DNA of 59,530 nt. Origin: Curtobacterium sp. MCBA15_001 (GTDB lineage Bacteria > Actinomycetota > Actinomycetes > Actinomycetales > Microbacteriaceae). The DNA is taken from contig NZ_MJGI01000022.1 of assembly GCF_001864835.1 (NCBI RefSeq), positions 110,827 to 170,356 of the forward strand, written 5' to 3'. The translations under genes and the position numbers were made by a program. Positions 50,454-57,387 of the stretch are shown one piece after another; the stretch's first letter is position 1; every line of letters starts with the position of its first letter. The notes beneath the pieces are model-generated. The model was given only the letters and a program-made list of their open reading frames with translations. It was not told where the DNA came from and ran no database searches.

Positions 50454-51637
50454 GCGCGCGGAAGACCCTCGGCGCGCCGGACCTGCTCCGGCTCGGGGTG
50501 TTCGGGCTGCGGACCCGTCCGGGCCGTGTCGTGCTGTCGGCGCTCGGGATCGCGATCGGCATCGCCGCGATGATCGCCGTGGTGGGCATCTCGTCGTCGA
50601 GCAAGGCGAAGCTCGACCAGGTGCTCGACTCACTCGGCACGAACGTCCTCACCGCCACCAAGGCGGAGGGGTTCGGCGAGACGCCGCCGCTGCCGGACAC
50701 GGCGTACGACTCCGTCCGGCGGCAGCAGGTCGTCGAGCACGCGGCTGCCGTCGGCGCCGTCAAGGAGAGCCCCGTGTACCGGACCCCGTTCATCCCGGCG
50801 CCGGAGACGAAGGGCATCGGGGTCATGGCCGGCTGGGGCGACGTCCCCGGGGTGCTGGGCGGGTCGGTTGCCTCGGGGCGCTGGCTCGACACCGGTGCGG
50901 ACGCGCCGCCACAGGTCGTGCTCGGGTCGGATGCTGCGGCGGCGCTGGGGATCGACCGGGTCGGGGCGGACAGCCGGGTCTGGTTGGGCGGTCGGTGGGT
51001 CCAGGTGGTCGGGACGCTGCGCCCGCTGCAGCTCGCCGAGGACCTCGACAACCAGGTCTTCGTGCCGGGGTCCCTGGCCGAGGAGCTCGGCTTCGACGGT
51101 GCGCCGACCGCGGTCTACACCCGGGTCGACCCCGACCGGGTGGAACAGGCCCGCGACGTGCTCGCGGGCGCGATCCGACCGGGTGCTCCGCAGGACGTGG
51201 GGGTCACCCGTCCGTCCGATGCGCTGGCGGCGAAGAACGCCACGGACGACTCGTTCACCGGCCTGCTGGTCGGGATCGGCGGTGTCGCGCTGCTGGTCGG
51301 CGGCATCGGCGTCGCGAACACCATGGTGATCACGGTGCTGGAGCGTCGCGCGGAGGTCGGGGTCCGTCGAGCGCTGGGTGCCCGGCGTCGGAACATCCGG
51401 GACCAGTTCCTCGTCGAGTCGCTGCTGTTGTCATTCGTCGGCGGCCTGGCCGGAGCGGTCATCGGCGTCGGCGTGACGGTGGTGTTCGCCGTGACCCAGG
51501 GGTGGCCCGTCGCGATCCCGGTCTGGGCGGTCGGCGGCGGACTCGGTGCGACCGTGGTCATCGGCGGGGTCTCCGGGTGGTACCCGGCGGCGCGCGCAGC
51601 GCGCATCCCACCGACGTCGGCGTTGGCCGCGGCCTGA
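50450..51637 (+). CDS. ABC transporter permease (MacB/FtsX type)
   Basis: A 395-residue permease with the MacB layout: first membrane helix near 25-48 ([21 protein letters not shown]), a large extracellular MacB-PCD domain (about 50-265), then three helices with the FtsX-domain motif [40 protein letters not shown]. The GTG start overlaps the true stop of the frameshifted ATPase gene, which supports the frameshift reading. It works with the adaptor and ATPase in export or envelope stress relief; the substrate is unknown. Confidence 0.91.
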   Translation: MSARKTLGAPDLLRLGVFGLRTRPGRVVLSALGIAIGIAAMIAVVGISSSSKAKLDQVLDSLGTNVLTATKAEGFGETPPLPDTAYDSVRRQQVVEHAAAVGAVKESPVYRTPFIPAPETKGIGVMAGWGDVPGVLGGSVASGRWLDTGADAPPQVVLGSDAAAALGIDRVGADSRVWLGGRWVQVVGTLRPLQLAEDLDNQVFVPGSLAEELGFDGAPTAVYTRVDPDRVEQARDVLAGAIRPGAPQDVGVTRPSDALAAKNATDDSFTGLLVGIGGVALLVGGIGVANTMVITVLERRAEVGVRRALGARRRNIRDQFLVESLLLSFVGGLAGAVIGVGVTVVFAVTQGWPVAIPVWAVGGGLGATVVIGGVSGWYPAARAARIPPTSALAAA

Positions 51638-51647
51638 TCCGACGGTG

Positions 51648-51702
51648 ACCGCCTGGAGGCCCGGTGCCGGTCCTCGAGACCGGCGCCGGGCCTCCAGGCG
51701 GT
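51648..51702 (+). terminator. 25-bp hairpin terminator, GGAGGCCCGG family
   Basis: Arms at 51648-51672 and 51678-51702 pair over 25 bp with a single G-U wobble, around a CTCGA loop, 11 bases after the permease stop. The arm contains GGAGGCCCGG. Confidence 0.88.
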
Positions 51703-51738
51703 TGCGGTGATCGCCCGTTCGTGCGCCGCAGATGATTC

Positions 51739-51752
51739 CTGGTCATGACCAG
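51739..51752. promoter_or_regulatory. TGGTC/GACCA palindrome 1 (dre-like)
   Basis: CTGGTCATGACCAG is a perfect 14-bp palindrome resembling GntR/DasR/NagR operators (consensus like ACTGGTCTAGACCAGT) except for the two central bases. It lies 167 bases upstream of the binding-protein gene. Confidence 0.5.
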
Positions 51753-51841
51753 TTCGTCAAGCATCGTCGTCGATCCGTTCCACATCCGTGATCCCCCGGA
51801 AGCACGCGGATCGAAAGTCTCCACAGGGACCGATCCAACGA

Positions 51842-51870
51842 TTGACAAGGGCGCTGAGGAGGTGTTCTGT
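51842..51870 (+). promoter_or_regulatory. Promoter of the second sugar ABC operon
   Basis: Perfect -35 TTGACA (51842-51847), then a 17-base spacer and a weak -10 TTCTGT (51865-51870), leaving a leader of about 40 bases before GTG 51919. Confidence 0.5.
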
Positions 51871-51896
51871 AGCGAATACGCAACGACCTTTCACAA

Positions 51897-51907
51897 TGGT
51901 CGGACCA
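51897..51907. promoter_or_regulatory. TGGTC/GACCA palindrome 2
   Basis: TGGTC-G-GACCA, with the same half-sites as palindrome 1 but one central base, is located in the leader just before the ribosome site AAGGGAG. It would block elongation or translation start if bound. Confidence 0.45.
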
Positions 51908-51918
51908 AGGGAGTCAAC

Positions 51919-53244
51919 GTGACACGCACGCGATTCGCCGCACTCGGCGCGCTCGGCCTGGCAGCCGCGCTCGCCCTCGCCGGGTGCTCCGCCGGAAGCA
52001 ACGGAGCTTCCGACAGCGGGACGAAGGCCATCGGCACACCCGACGGCAAGGGCAAGGCGCTCAACGTCTGGATCATGAACGGGGACCTCAGCCCGAAGAT
52101 CCTGTCCGTGGCCGAGCAGCAGTTCACCAAGGCGACCGGGGCCAAGGTCAAGCTGCAGCTGCAGCAGTGGGACGGCATCACCACGAAGCTGACCACGGCG
52201 CTGGCGCAGAAGGACGCACCGGACATCGTCGACCTCGGCAACACCGACGTCCCGGTGTACGCGGCGACGGGTGGCCTGATGGACCTGACGCCGTACAAGA
52301 AGGAACTCGCCGACGGCCAGACCTGGCTCTCCGGGCTCGAGGGCCCCGCGACGGTCGACGGCAAGCTGTACGGCGCACCGCTCTTCGCCGGCAACCGCGC
52401 GGTCATCTACAACAAGAAGACCTGGGCGGACGCTGGTGTCACGAGCGCACCGACGTCGTACGCCGAGCTCACCGCCGACCTCGACAAGGTCAAGGCCGCG
52501 AACCCGGCAGCCGACTTCTCCGCGTTCTACATGCCCGGGCAGTACTGGTACGGCGGGCTGCAGTGGGTGTGGGACGCCGGCGGGCAGATCGCCACCGAGA
52601 AGGGCGGCAAGTGGAGCGGGGCCATCGACTCGGCCGACGCGGTCAAGGGCCTGACGGCGTGGAAGACGTTCCAGAACACGTACTCCGCCACCTCGACGCA
52701 GGACATCAACACCGACAAGCCGGCCGAGAGCGACGTCTTCGCCCAGGGCAACGCCTCGGCGATCCTCGGATCGGCATGGGAGATCGGGTCGATCACGACC
52801 GCGAAGCCCGAGCTCAAGGACCAGATCGGCACCTTCGCGCTGCCGTCGATGACCACGGGCAAGAACACGCCGGTGTTCCTCGGCGGGTCGGACCTCGGCA
52901 TCCCGGCGAAGTCGGCGAACCAGGACCTGGCGCTGTACTACATGAAGATCCTCACCTCGAAGAAGTTCCAGGAGGACCAGGTCTTCGGCGTGGACGGCTG
53001 GGAGCCGAACTCGACACAGTTGCTGGACGCGGTGTCGAGCAAGGTCGACGAGCTGCACAAGCCGTACTTCGAAGCGGCCGCCACCAGCCGTCCGACGCCC
53101 GCGACCCCGGGCTGGGCGACTATCGAGGGTGACGCGAGCTTCCAGTCGATGTTCGCGGACATCGCCACCGGCCGGAAGTCGCCGAAGGAGTCGGCGACCG
53201 ACTTCTCGCAGCACCTCACCTCGGCGCTCAACGCGAGTCTGTAG
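51919..53244 (+). CDS. Sugar ABC transporter solute-binding lipoprotein
   Basis: A 441-residue family-1 binding lipoprotein. The signal peptide TRFAALGALGLAAALALAGCS ends in the lipobox LAGC. Typical stretches are KVKLQLQQWDGITTKLTTALAQKDAPDIVDLGNT, YGAPLFAGNRAVIYNKKTW and the late PGWATIEGD. The GTG start has AAGGGAG 6 bases upstream. Two permease genes follow; there is no ATPase, so a shared ATPase is likely. The dre-like operators hint at an amino sugar such as N-acetylglucosamine, as in DasABC systems, but this is only suggestive. Confidence 0.92.
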   Translation: MTRTRFAALGALGLAAALALAGCSAGSNGASDSGTKAIGTPDGKGKALNVWIMNGDLSPKILSVAEQQFTKATGAKVKLQLQQWDGITTKLTTALAQKDAPDIVDLGNTDVPVYAATGGLMDLTPYKKELADGQTWLSGLEGPATVDGKLYGAPLFAGNRAVIYNKKTWADAGVTSAPTSYAELTADLDKVKAANPAADFSAFYMPGQYWYGGLQWVWDAGGQIATEKGGKWSGAIDSADAVKGLTAWKTFQNTYSATSTQDINTDKPAESDVFAQGNASAILGSAWEIGSITTAKPELKDQIGTFALPSMTTGKNTPVFLGGSDLGIPAKSANQDLALYYMKILTSKKFQEDQVFGVDGWEPNSTQLLDAVSSKVDELHKPYFEAAATSRPTPATPGWATIEGDASFQSMFADIATGRKSPKESATDFSQHLTSALNASL

Positions 53245-53247
53245 TCG

Positions 53248-54273
53248 ATGACCTCGACCGCGGACACGGCGACCGGTCCGGCTTCGGCCGGGCCGGTCGC
53301 CGGCACGGGGCAGCCCCCCGTCGCCGTCCCGCCCCCTCCCGGTCGACCCGGGCGCGGGCTCCGTCCTCGTCGCCGGTCGGTGACGACCTCGCGTGCGCCA
53401 CTGTTCCTACTGGCACCGGCGGCGCTCATCCTGCTCGCGCTGGTCGTCTACCCGCTGGTCCGGCTCGTCGTCATCTCGTTCCAGGAGTACGGGCTGCGGG
53501 CGATCTTCACCGGACAGGCGGGGTTCGCCGGACTGACGAACTACACGAACGTCCTGACCGACGGCAGCTTCTGGCCGGTGATCCTGCGCACGGTCGTCGT
53601 CACGGCGTCGATGGTGCTCGGGACGCTCGTCATCGGCATGGCGGTGTCGCAGCTGCTCACCCGCCTGGGCGTCGTGATGCGCACGGTCGTCAGCGTCGTG
53701 CTCGTGCTGGCGTGGGCGATGCCGAACGTGGCGTCGAGTCTGGTCTGGCAGTGGTTGTTCCAGCCGTTCTACGGCGTGCTCAACTGGCTCATCACGCAGC
53801 TGCGGGTGTTCGGCGACCACACGCAGGACAACTGGGCATCGCACCCGGCGCAGGCGTACACGATCGTGCTGACGCTGGTGATCTGGCAGGCGGTGCCCTT
53901 CGTCGCCCTGACGCTCTACGCCGCGCAGTCGCAGATCGCGCCGGAGTACTACGAGGCCGGTGCCCTCGACGGCGCCACGACGTGGGCCATGTACCGGGCG
54001 ATCACGCTGCCGGCCCTCGCGCCGACGCTGCTGCTCGTCACGATCCTGTCGGTGATCTGGGACTTCAACGTGTTCAACCAGATCTGGCTGCTCACCCGGG
54101 GCGGCCCCGAGGACGCGACCCTGACGCTCGGCATCTGGACCTTCGTGAAGTCGTTCGTCTCGAACGCCTACGGCCAGGGTGCCGCGATCGCGGTCATCTC
54201 GACGGCGATCCTCGGCGTGCTCACCAGCTACTACATCCGCCGGCTCGTCCGTAGCGGGGAGGAGGACCTGTGA
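53248..54273 (+). CDS. Sugar ABC transporter permease (MalF type)
   Basis: A 341-residue CUT1 permease. A Pro/Gly/Arg-rich N-terminal tail of about 50 residues precedes the first helix (LFLLAPAALILLALVVYPLVRLVVIS); six helices in all. The EAA loop is YYEAGALDGATTWAMYRAITLPALAP. The start lies 3 bases after the binding-protein stop, and the end overlaps the partner permease (GTGA). Confidence 0.93.
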   Translation: MTSTADTATGPASAGPVAGTGQPPVAVPPPPGRPGRGLRPRRRSVTTSRAPLFLLAPAALILLALVVYPLVRLVVISFQEYGLRAIFTGQAGFAGLTNYTNVLTDGSFWPVILRTVVVTASMVLGTLVIGMAVSQLLTRLGVVMRTVVSVVLVLAWAMPNVASSLVWQWLFQPFYGVLNWLITQLRVFGDHTQDNWASHPAQAYTIVLTLVIWQAVPFVALTLYAAQSQIAPEYYEAGALDGATTWAMYRAITLPALAPTLLLVTILSVIWDFNVFNQIWLLTRGGPEDATLTLGIWTFVKSFVSNAYGQGAAIAVISTAILGVLTSYYIRRLVRSGEEDL

Positions 54274-55172
54274 CCGCCGTGGACCGTCAGGCCGTCGAGC
54301 AGCCGGTCGGCACGTCAGCCGCCCGTCGGCCGGTCGCGCTGAAGCCGCGCAAGCGGAAACCGCGTGTGCTCGCCAACACCCTGGCGGTGCTGTTCTGCCT
54401 GGTGTGGGTGTTCCCGATCTACTGGATGGTGAACACCGCCTTCAAGCCCGCGGACGAGGTCACGACGATGACCCCGATCTGGTTCCCGCTCCGGCCGACG
54501 CTCGAGAACTTCACGCGGGCGCTCACACAAGAGGGCTTCCTGGTCTACCTGCGCAACTCGGCGATCGTGGTGGTCGCCGCGGTGCTGCTGTCGATCGTGG
54601 TGGGGTTCCTGGCCTCGGCGGCGCTGTCGCGGTTCCGCTTCCGGGGGCGGCGGGCCATCCTGGTCGGGATCCTGTTCGTGCAGATGATCCCGTCTGGTGC
54701 CCTGCTCATCCCGCTGTTCCTGTCGTTCCAGACCCTGGGACTGCTGAACAGCTACATCGGGCTGATCCTGGCGTACGTCGCGAGCGTGCTGCCGTTCTCG
54801 ATCTGGGTGATGCGCGGGTTCTTCGTCGCGGTCCCGATCGAGATCGAGGAAGCGGCCAAGACCGACGGCGCGGGGACGTTCCGCATCCTGTGGAGCGTGC
54901 TGTTCCCGCTCGTGCTGCCGGGCGTGATCGCGACGAGCGTGTTCGCGTTCATCGCCGCGTGGAACGACTACCTGACCGCGTACGTGATGCTGAAGGACCA
55001 GTCGATGTACACGCTGCCGGTGTGGTTGGCGGGCTTCTCGACCAACAAGGGCACGGACTTCGGCGGGCTGATGGCCGCGAGCGTGCTGTTCAGCCTGCCG
55101 GTGGTCGTGTTCTTCCTCATCGTGCAGCGCCGCCTGGTGTCGGGCATGACGGCCGGTGCGGTGAAGGGGTAG
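54270..55172 (+). CDS. Carbohydrate ABC transporter permease (MalG type)
   Basis: A 300-residue CUT1 permease with N-terminal basic tail, first helix TLAVLFCLVWVFPIYWMVNTAF, and the EAA loop IEIEEAAKTDGAGTFRILWSVLFPLVLPG. It ends QRRLVSGMTAGAVKG, the classic MalG C-terminus that contacts the ATPase. The GTG start overlaps the previous stop. A 36-bp perfect palindrome follows as terminator. Confidence 0.94.
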   Translation: MTAVDRQAVEQPVGTSAARRPVALKPRKRKPRVLANTLAVLFCLVWVFPIYWMVNTAFKPADEVTTMTPIWFPLRPTLENFTRALTQEGFLVYLRNSAIVVVAAVLLSIVVGFLASAALSRFRFRGRRAILVGILFVQMIPSGALLIPLFLSFQTLGLLNSYIGLILAYVASVLPFSIWVMRGFFVAVPIEIEEAAKTDGAGTFRILWSVLFPLVLPGVIATSVFAFIAAWNDYLTAYVMLKDQSMYTLPVWLAGFSTNKGTDFGGLMAASVLFSLPVVVFFLIVQRRLVSGMTAGAVKG

Positions 55173-55206
55173 CTGCCGGGCGGCCATGGGGCCGCGCCGA
55201 TGCGGG

Positions 55207-55242
55207 CGGGAGGCCCGGTGCCAGCTGGCACCGGGCCTCCCG
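55207..55242 (+). terminator. 36-bp perfect palindrome terminator, GGGAGGCCCGG family
   Basis: The two 18-base arms (55207-55224 starting CGGGAGGCCCGGTGCCAG, and 55225-55242) are exact complements with no spacer, 34 bases after the permease stop. Confidence 0.85.
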
Positions 55243-55297
55243 TCCGTCGTGGTGCGGTTCCGGTGGGCCAAGGTGCGAACACACGCCGCTCACGTGC

Positions 55298-55358
55298 GCC
55301 GAGGTCGCACGAAGTGCCGCTCGGACACGTTCCGAGCGGCAGTTCGTGCGACTTCGGC
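55298..55358. repeat. 61-base hairpin in the gap before the DeoR gene
   Basis: A 28-bp stem with two imperfect positions and a CACGT loop (arms 55298-55325 and 55331-55358), with core GTGCCGCTCGGA. It lies in the 347-base gap (55173-55519) between the permease and the DeoR gene, separate from the terminator at 55207-55242. No reading frame with a ribosome site is seen in this gap. Confidence 0.7.
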
Positions 55359-55436
55359 GGCGTTCCGGCGGCGGGTCGTGCGACCTCGACGGATGGAAGA
55401 GGACAGCGAGTCGGCACGCAACGGTCTTCGGGTGTG

Positions 55437-55498
55437 TTGGTTTCGGGAAAGAACAGTTGCGAGCGTGTGGGTTTGCGGCGTATGGTGCTCGAAACCAA
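55437..55498 (+). promoter_or_regulatory. DeoR-type operator arms around the fructose operon promoter
   Basis: TTGGTTTCG (55437-55445) and its exact complement CGAAACCAA (55490-55498) lie either side of a promoter made of TTGCGA (55457-55462), an 18-base spacer and TATGGT (55481-55486). Regulator binding to both arms could loop out or cover the promoter. The DeoR gene starts at 55520. Confidence 0.6.
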
Positions 55499-55519
55499 CG
55501 GGAACGAAGGAGTTCGGGC

Positions 55520-56308
55520 ATGTACGCAACGGAGCGTCACGACGCGATCGCCGCGCAGCTGCACAGCGCCGGCCGGGTCTCCGTCGCCGACCTCGCCGAG
55601 CACTTCGACGTCACGACCGAGACCGTGCGCCGCGACCTCGACCTGCTCGAGACCGCCGGTGTCCTGCGCCGCGTGCACGGGGGAGCGGTCCCCGTCGGAC
55701 GGTCGAGCGTCGTCGAGCTGAGCGTCGCAGAGCGCGAGGGCCAGCACGGCTCCGCGAAGTCCGCGATCGCCCGGGCCGCGATGCGCCTGGTGCCCCCGAC
55801 CTTCACCGGCTCGATCGCCCTCGACGCCGGCACGACCTGCGCCGCGGTCGCGTCCGAGCTCGCACGGTGGGAGCCCGCCGAGCCCGGGGCGACGATCACC
55901 GTCGTCACGAACTCCGTCCCGATCGCCGCGACCCTGCAGCACAGCGCCCACGTCGAACTGCACCTGCTCGGCGGCCGCGTGCGCGGGGTCACGAGCGCCG
56001 CGGTCGGCACGGCGACGGTCGAGCAGATCGGGGCGTTGCGCCCGGACATCGCGTTCGTCGGCACGAACGGGCTGTCCGCCGGCTTCGGCCTGAGCACACC
56101 GGACGAGTACGAGGCGGGGGTCAAGGGCGCGTACGTGCTCGCAGCCCGTCGCAGCGTGGTGCTCGCCGACGCCGCCAAGCACGGCGTCGAGGCCCTGATG
56201 CGCTTCGCCCGACTGGACGAGATCGACACGCTGGTCACCGACGACGAGCCCCCGGCGGACCTGTCCGTCGCCCTGGCCGACGCCGACGTCGAGGTGGTCG
56301 TCGCATGA
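55520..56308 (+). CDS. DeoR/GlpR family transcriptional regulator
   Basis: A 262-residue DeoR-type regulator. The N-terminal helix-turn-helix is MYATERHDAIAAQLHSAGRVSVADLAEHFDVTTETVRRDLDLLE, followed by the conserved LRRVHGGAV. The sugar-phosphate-sensing domain includes LDAGTTCAAVASEL, VVTNSVPIA and LGGRVRG, and ends with ADAAKHGVEALMRFARLDEIDTLVTDD. The ATG has GAAGGAG upstream. It overlaps fruK by ATGA and probably represses this operon until fructose-1-phosphate builds up, as in other DeoR-type fructose operons (established for the family, inferred here). Confidence 0.93.
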   Translation: MYATERHDAIAAQLHSAGRVSVADLAEHFDVTTETVRRDLDLLETAGVLRRVHGGAVPVGRSSVVELSVAEREGQHGSAKSAIARAAMRLVPPTFTGSIALDAGTTCAAVASELARWEPAEPGATITVVTNSVPIAATLQHSAHVELHLLGGRVRGVTSAAVGTATVEQIGALRPDIAFVGTNGLSAGFGLSTPDEYEAGVKGAYVLAARRSVVLADAAKHGVEALMRFARLDEIDTLVTDDEPPADLSVALADADVEVVVA

Positions 56309-57387
56309 CCGACCACGGCACCACCGGTCAGTACGCCGCCGGGCGCATCGTCACCGTCACGCCGAACCCGAGCCTCGACCGGACGATCGAGCTGGCCGGT
56401 GAGCTGCAGCGCGGCACGGTCCAGCGCGCGACCCGGACCACGGCGGAGCCCGGCGGCAAGGGCGTCAACGTCTCGCGGGTCGTCGTCGCGAGCGGTGGCG
56501 ACACCGTGGCCGTCCTGCCCGGCGACGAGCTCGACCCCGTCCTGCTCGGGCTCGCCACGCGCGGCATCCCGACCGCGGCGCTGCCGATCGGCGCCCCGCT
56601 GCGCTCGAACGTCACCGTCACCGAGCCGACCGGCACGACGACGAAGCTCAACGAGCCCGGACCCTCGCTCGCCGGACGCCTGCAGGACCTGGCCGACCTG
56701 GTCGCCACGACCGCCGGAGCCACCGCGACCGGTCCCGCCGCGCGCTGGGTGGTCCTGGCCGGGTCGCTGCCCCCGGGCCTGCCGGACGACGCCCTGGCCG
56801 TGCTGGTCCGCGCCGTCCGGGCACGCCACGGCGACGACGTGAAGATCGCGGTCGACTCGTCCGGCGTCCCCTTCACCGCGCTGCTGCAGTCCGGGGAACG
56901 GATCGACCTGGTGAAGCCGAACGCCGAGGAGCTCGCCGAGGTCGTCGGCGGGGACCCCGACGCGTACGAGCGCGACCACGTGCTGGCCGCCGAGGCCGCC
57001 GACCGACTCCGCGACCGCGGGGTCGAGAGCGTCCTGCTGACCCTCGGCAGCGCGGGAGCGGTCCTGATCGGCCCCGACGGCGCCTTCGCCGCGGCTGCCC
57101 CCCGGATCACGGCCCGCTCGACGGTCGGCGCGGGGGACTCCTCGCTCGCCGGCTACCTGCTCGCCGAGGTCGCCGGTGCCCCGCCGGAACAGCGGCTGGC
57201 CCAAGCCGTCGCCACCGGTGCCGCCGCCGCAGCCCTGCCCGGCAGCGACGTCCCCGCCCTCGACCACACCGACCCGGACGCCGTCACGGTCACCCGGATC
57301 GGTGCCACCGCCCCAGCCACTTCCGCCCCCGAAGCCAACCCCACACCCCGAACCCCCACTGCGTCACTGCAAAGGAGCACACCATGA
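56305..57387 (+). CDS. fruK: 1-phosphofructokinase
   Basis: A 360-residue PfkB-family kinase converting fructose 1-phosphate to fructose 1,6-bisphosphate. The N-terminal TVTPNPSLDRTIEL and GGKGVNVSRVV are typical of the 1-phosphofructokinase subgroup; the C-terminal anion-hole and base region is VGAGDSSLAGYL. The last about 30 residues are a Pro/Ala/Thr-rich tail beyond the normal fold. It overlaps both neighbours by ATGA, between its regulator and the fructose PTS permease. Confidence 0.95.
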   Translation: MTDHGTTGQYAAGRIVTVTPNPSLDRTIELAGELQRGTVQRATRTTAEPGGKGVNVSRVVVASGGDTVAVLPGDELDPVLLGLATRGIPTAALPIGAPLRSNVTVTEPTGTTTKLNEPGPSLAGRLQDLADLVATTAGATATGPAARWVVLAGSLPPGLPDDALAVLVRAVRARHGDDVKIAVDSSGVPFTALLQSGERIDLVKPNAEELAEVVGGDPDAYERDHVLAAEAADRLRDRGVESVLLTLGSAGAVLIGPDGAFAAAAPRITARSTVGAGDSSLAGYLLAEVAGAPPEQRLAQAVATGAAAAALPGSDVPALDHTDPDAVTVTRIGATAPATSAPEANPTPRTPTASLQRSTP

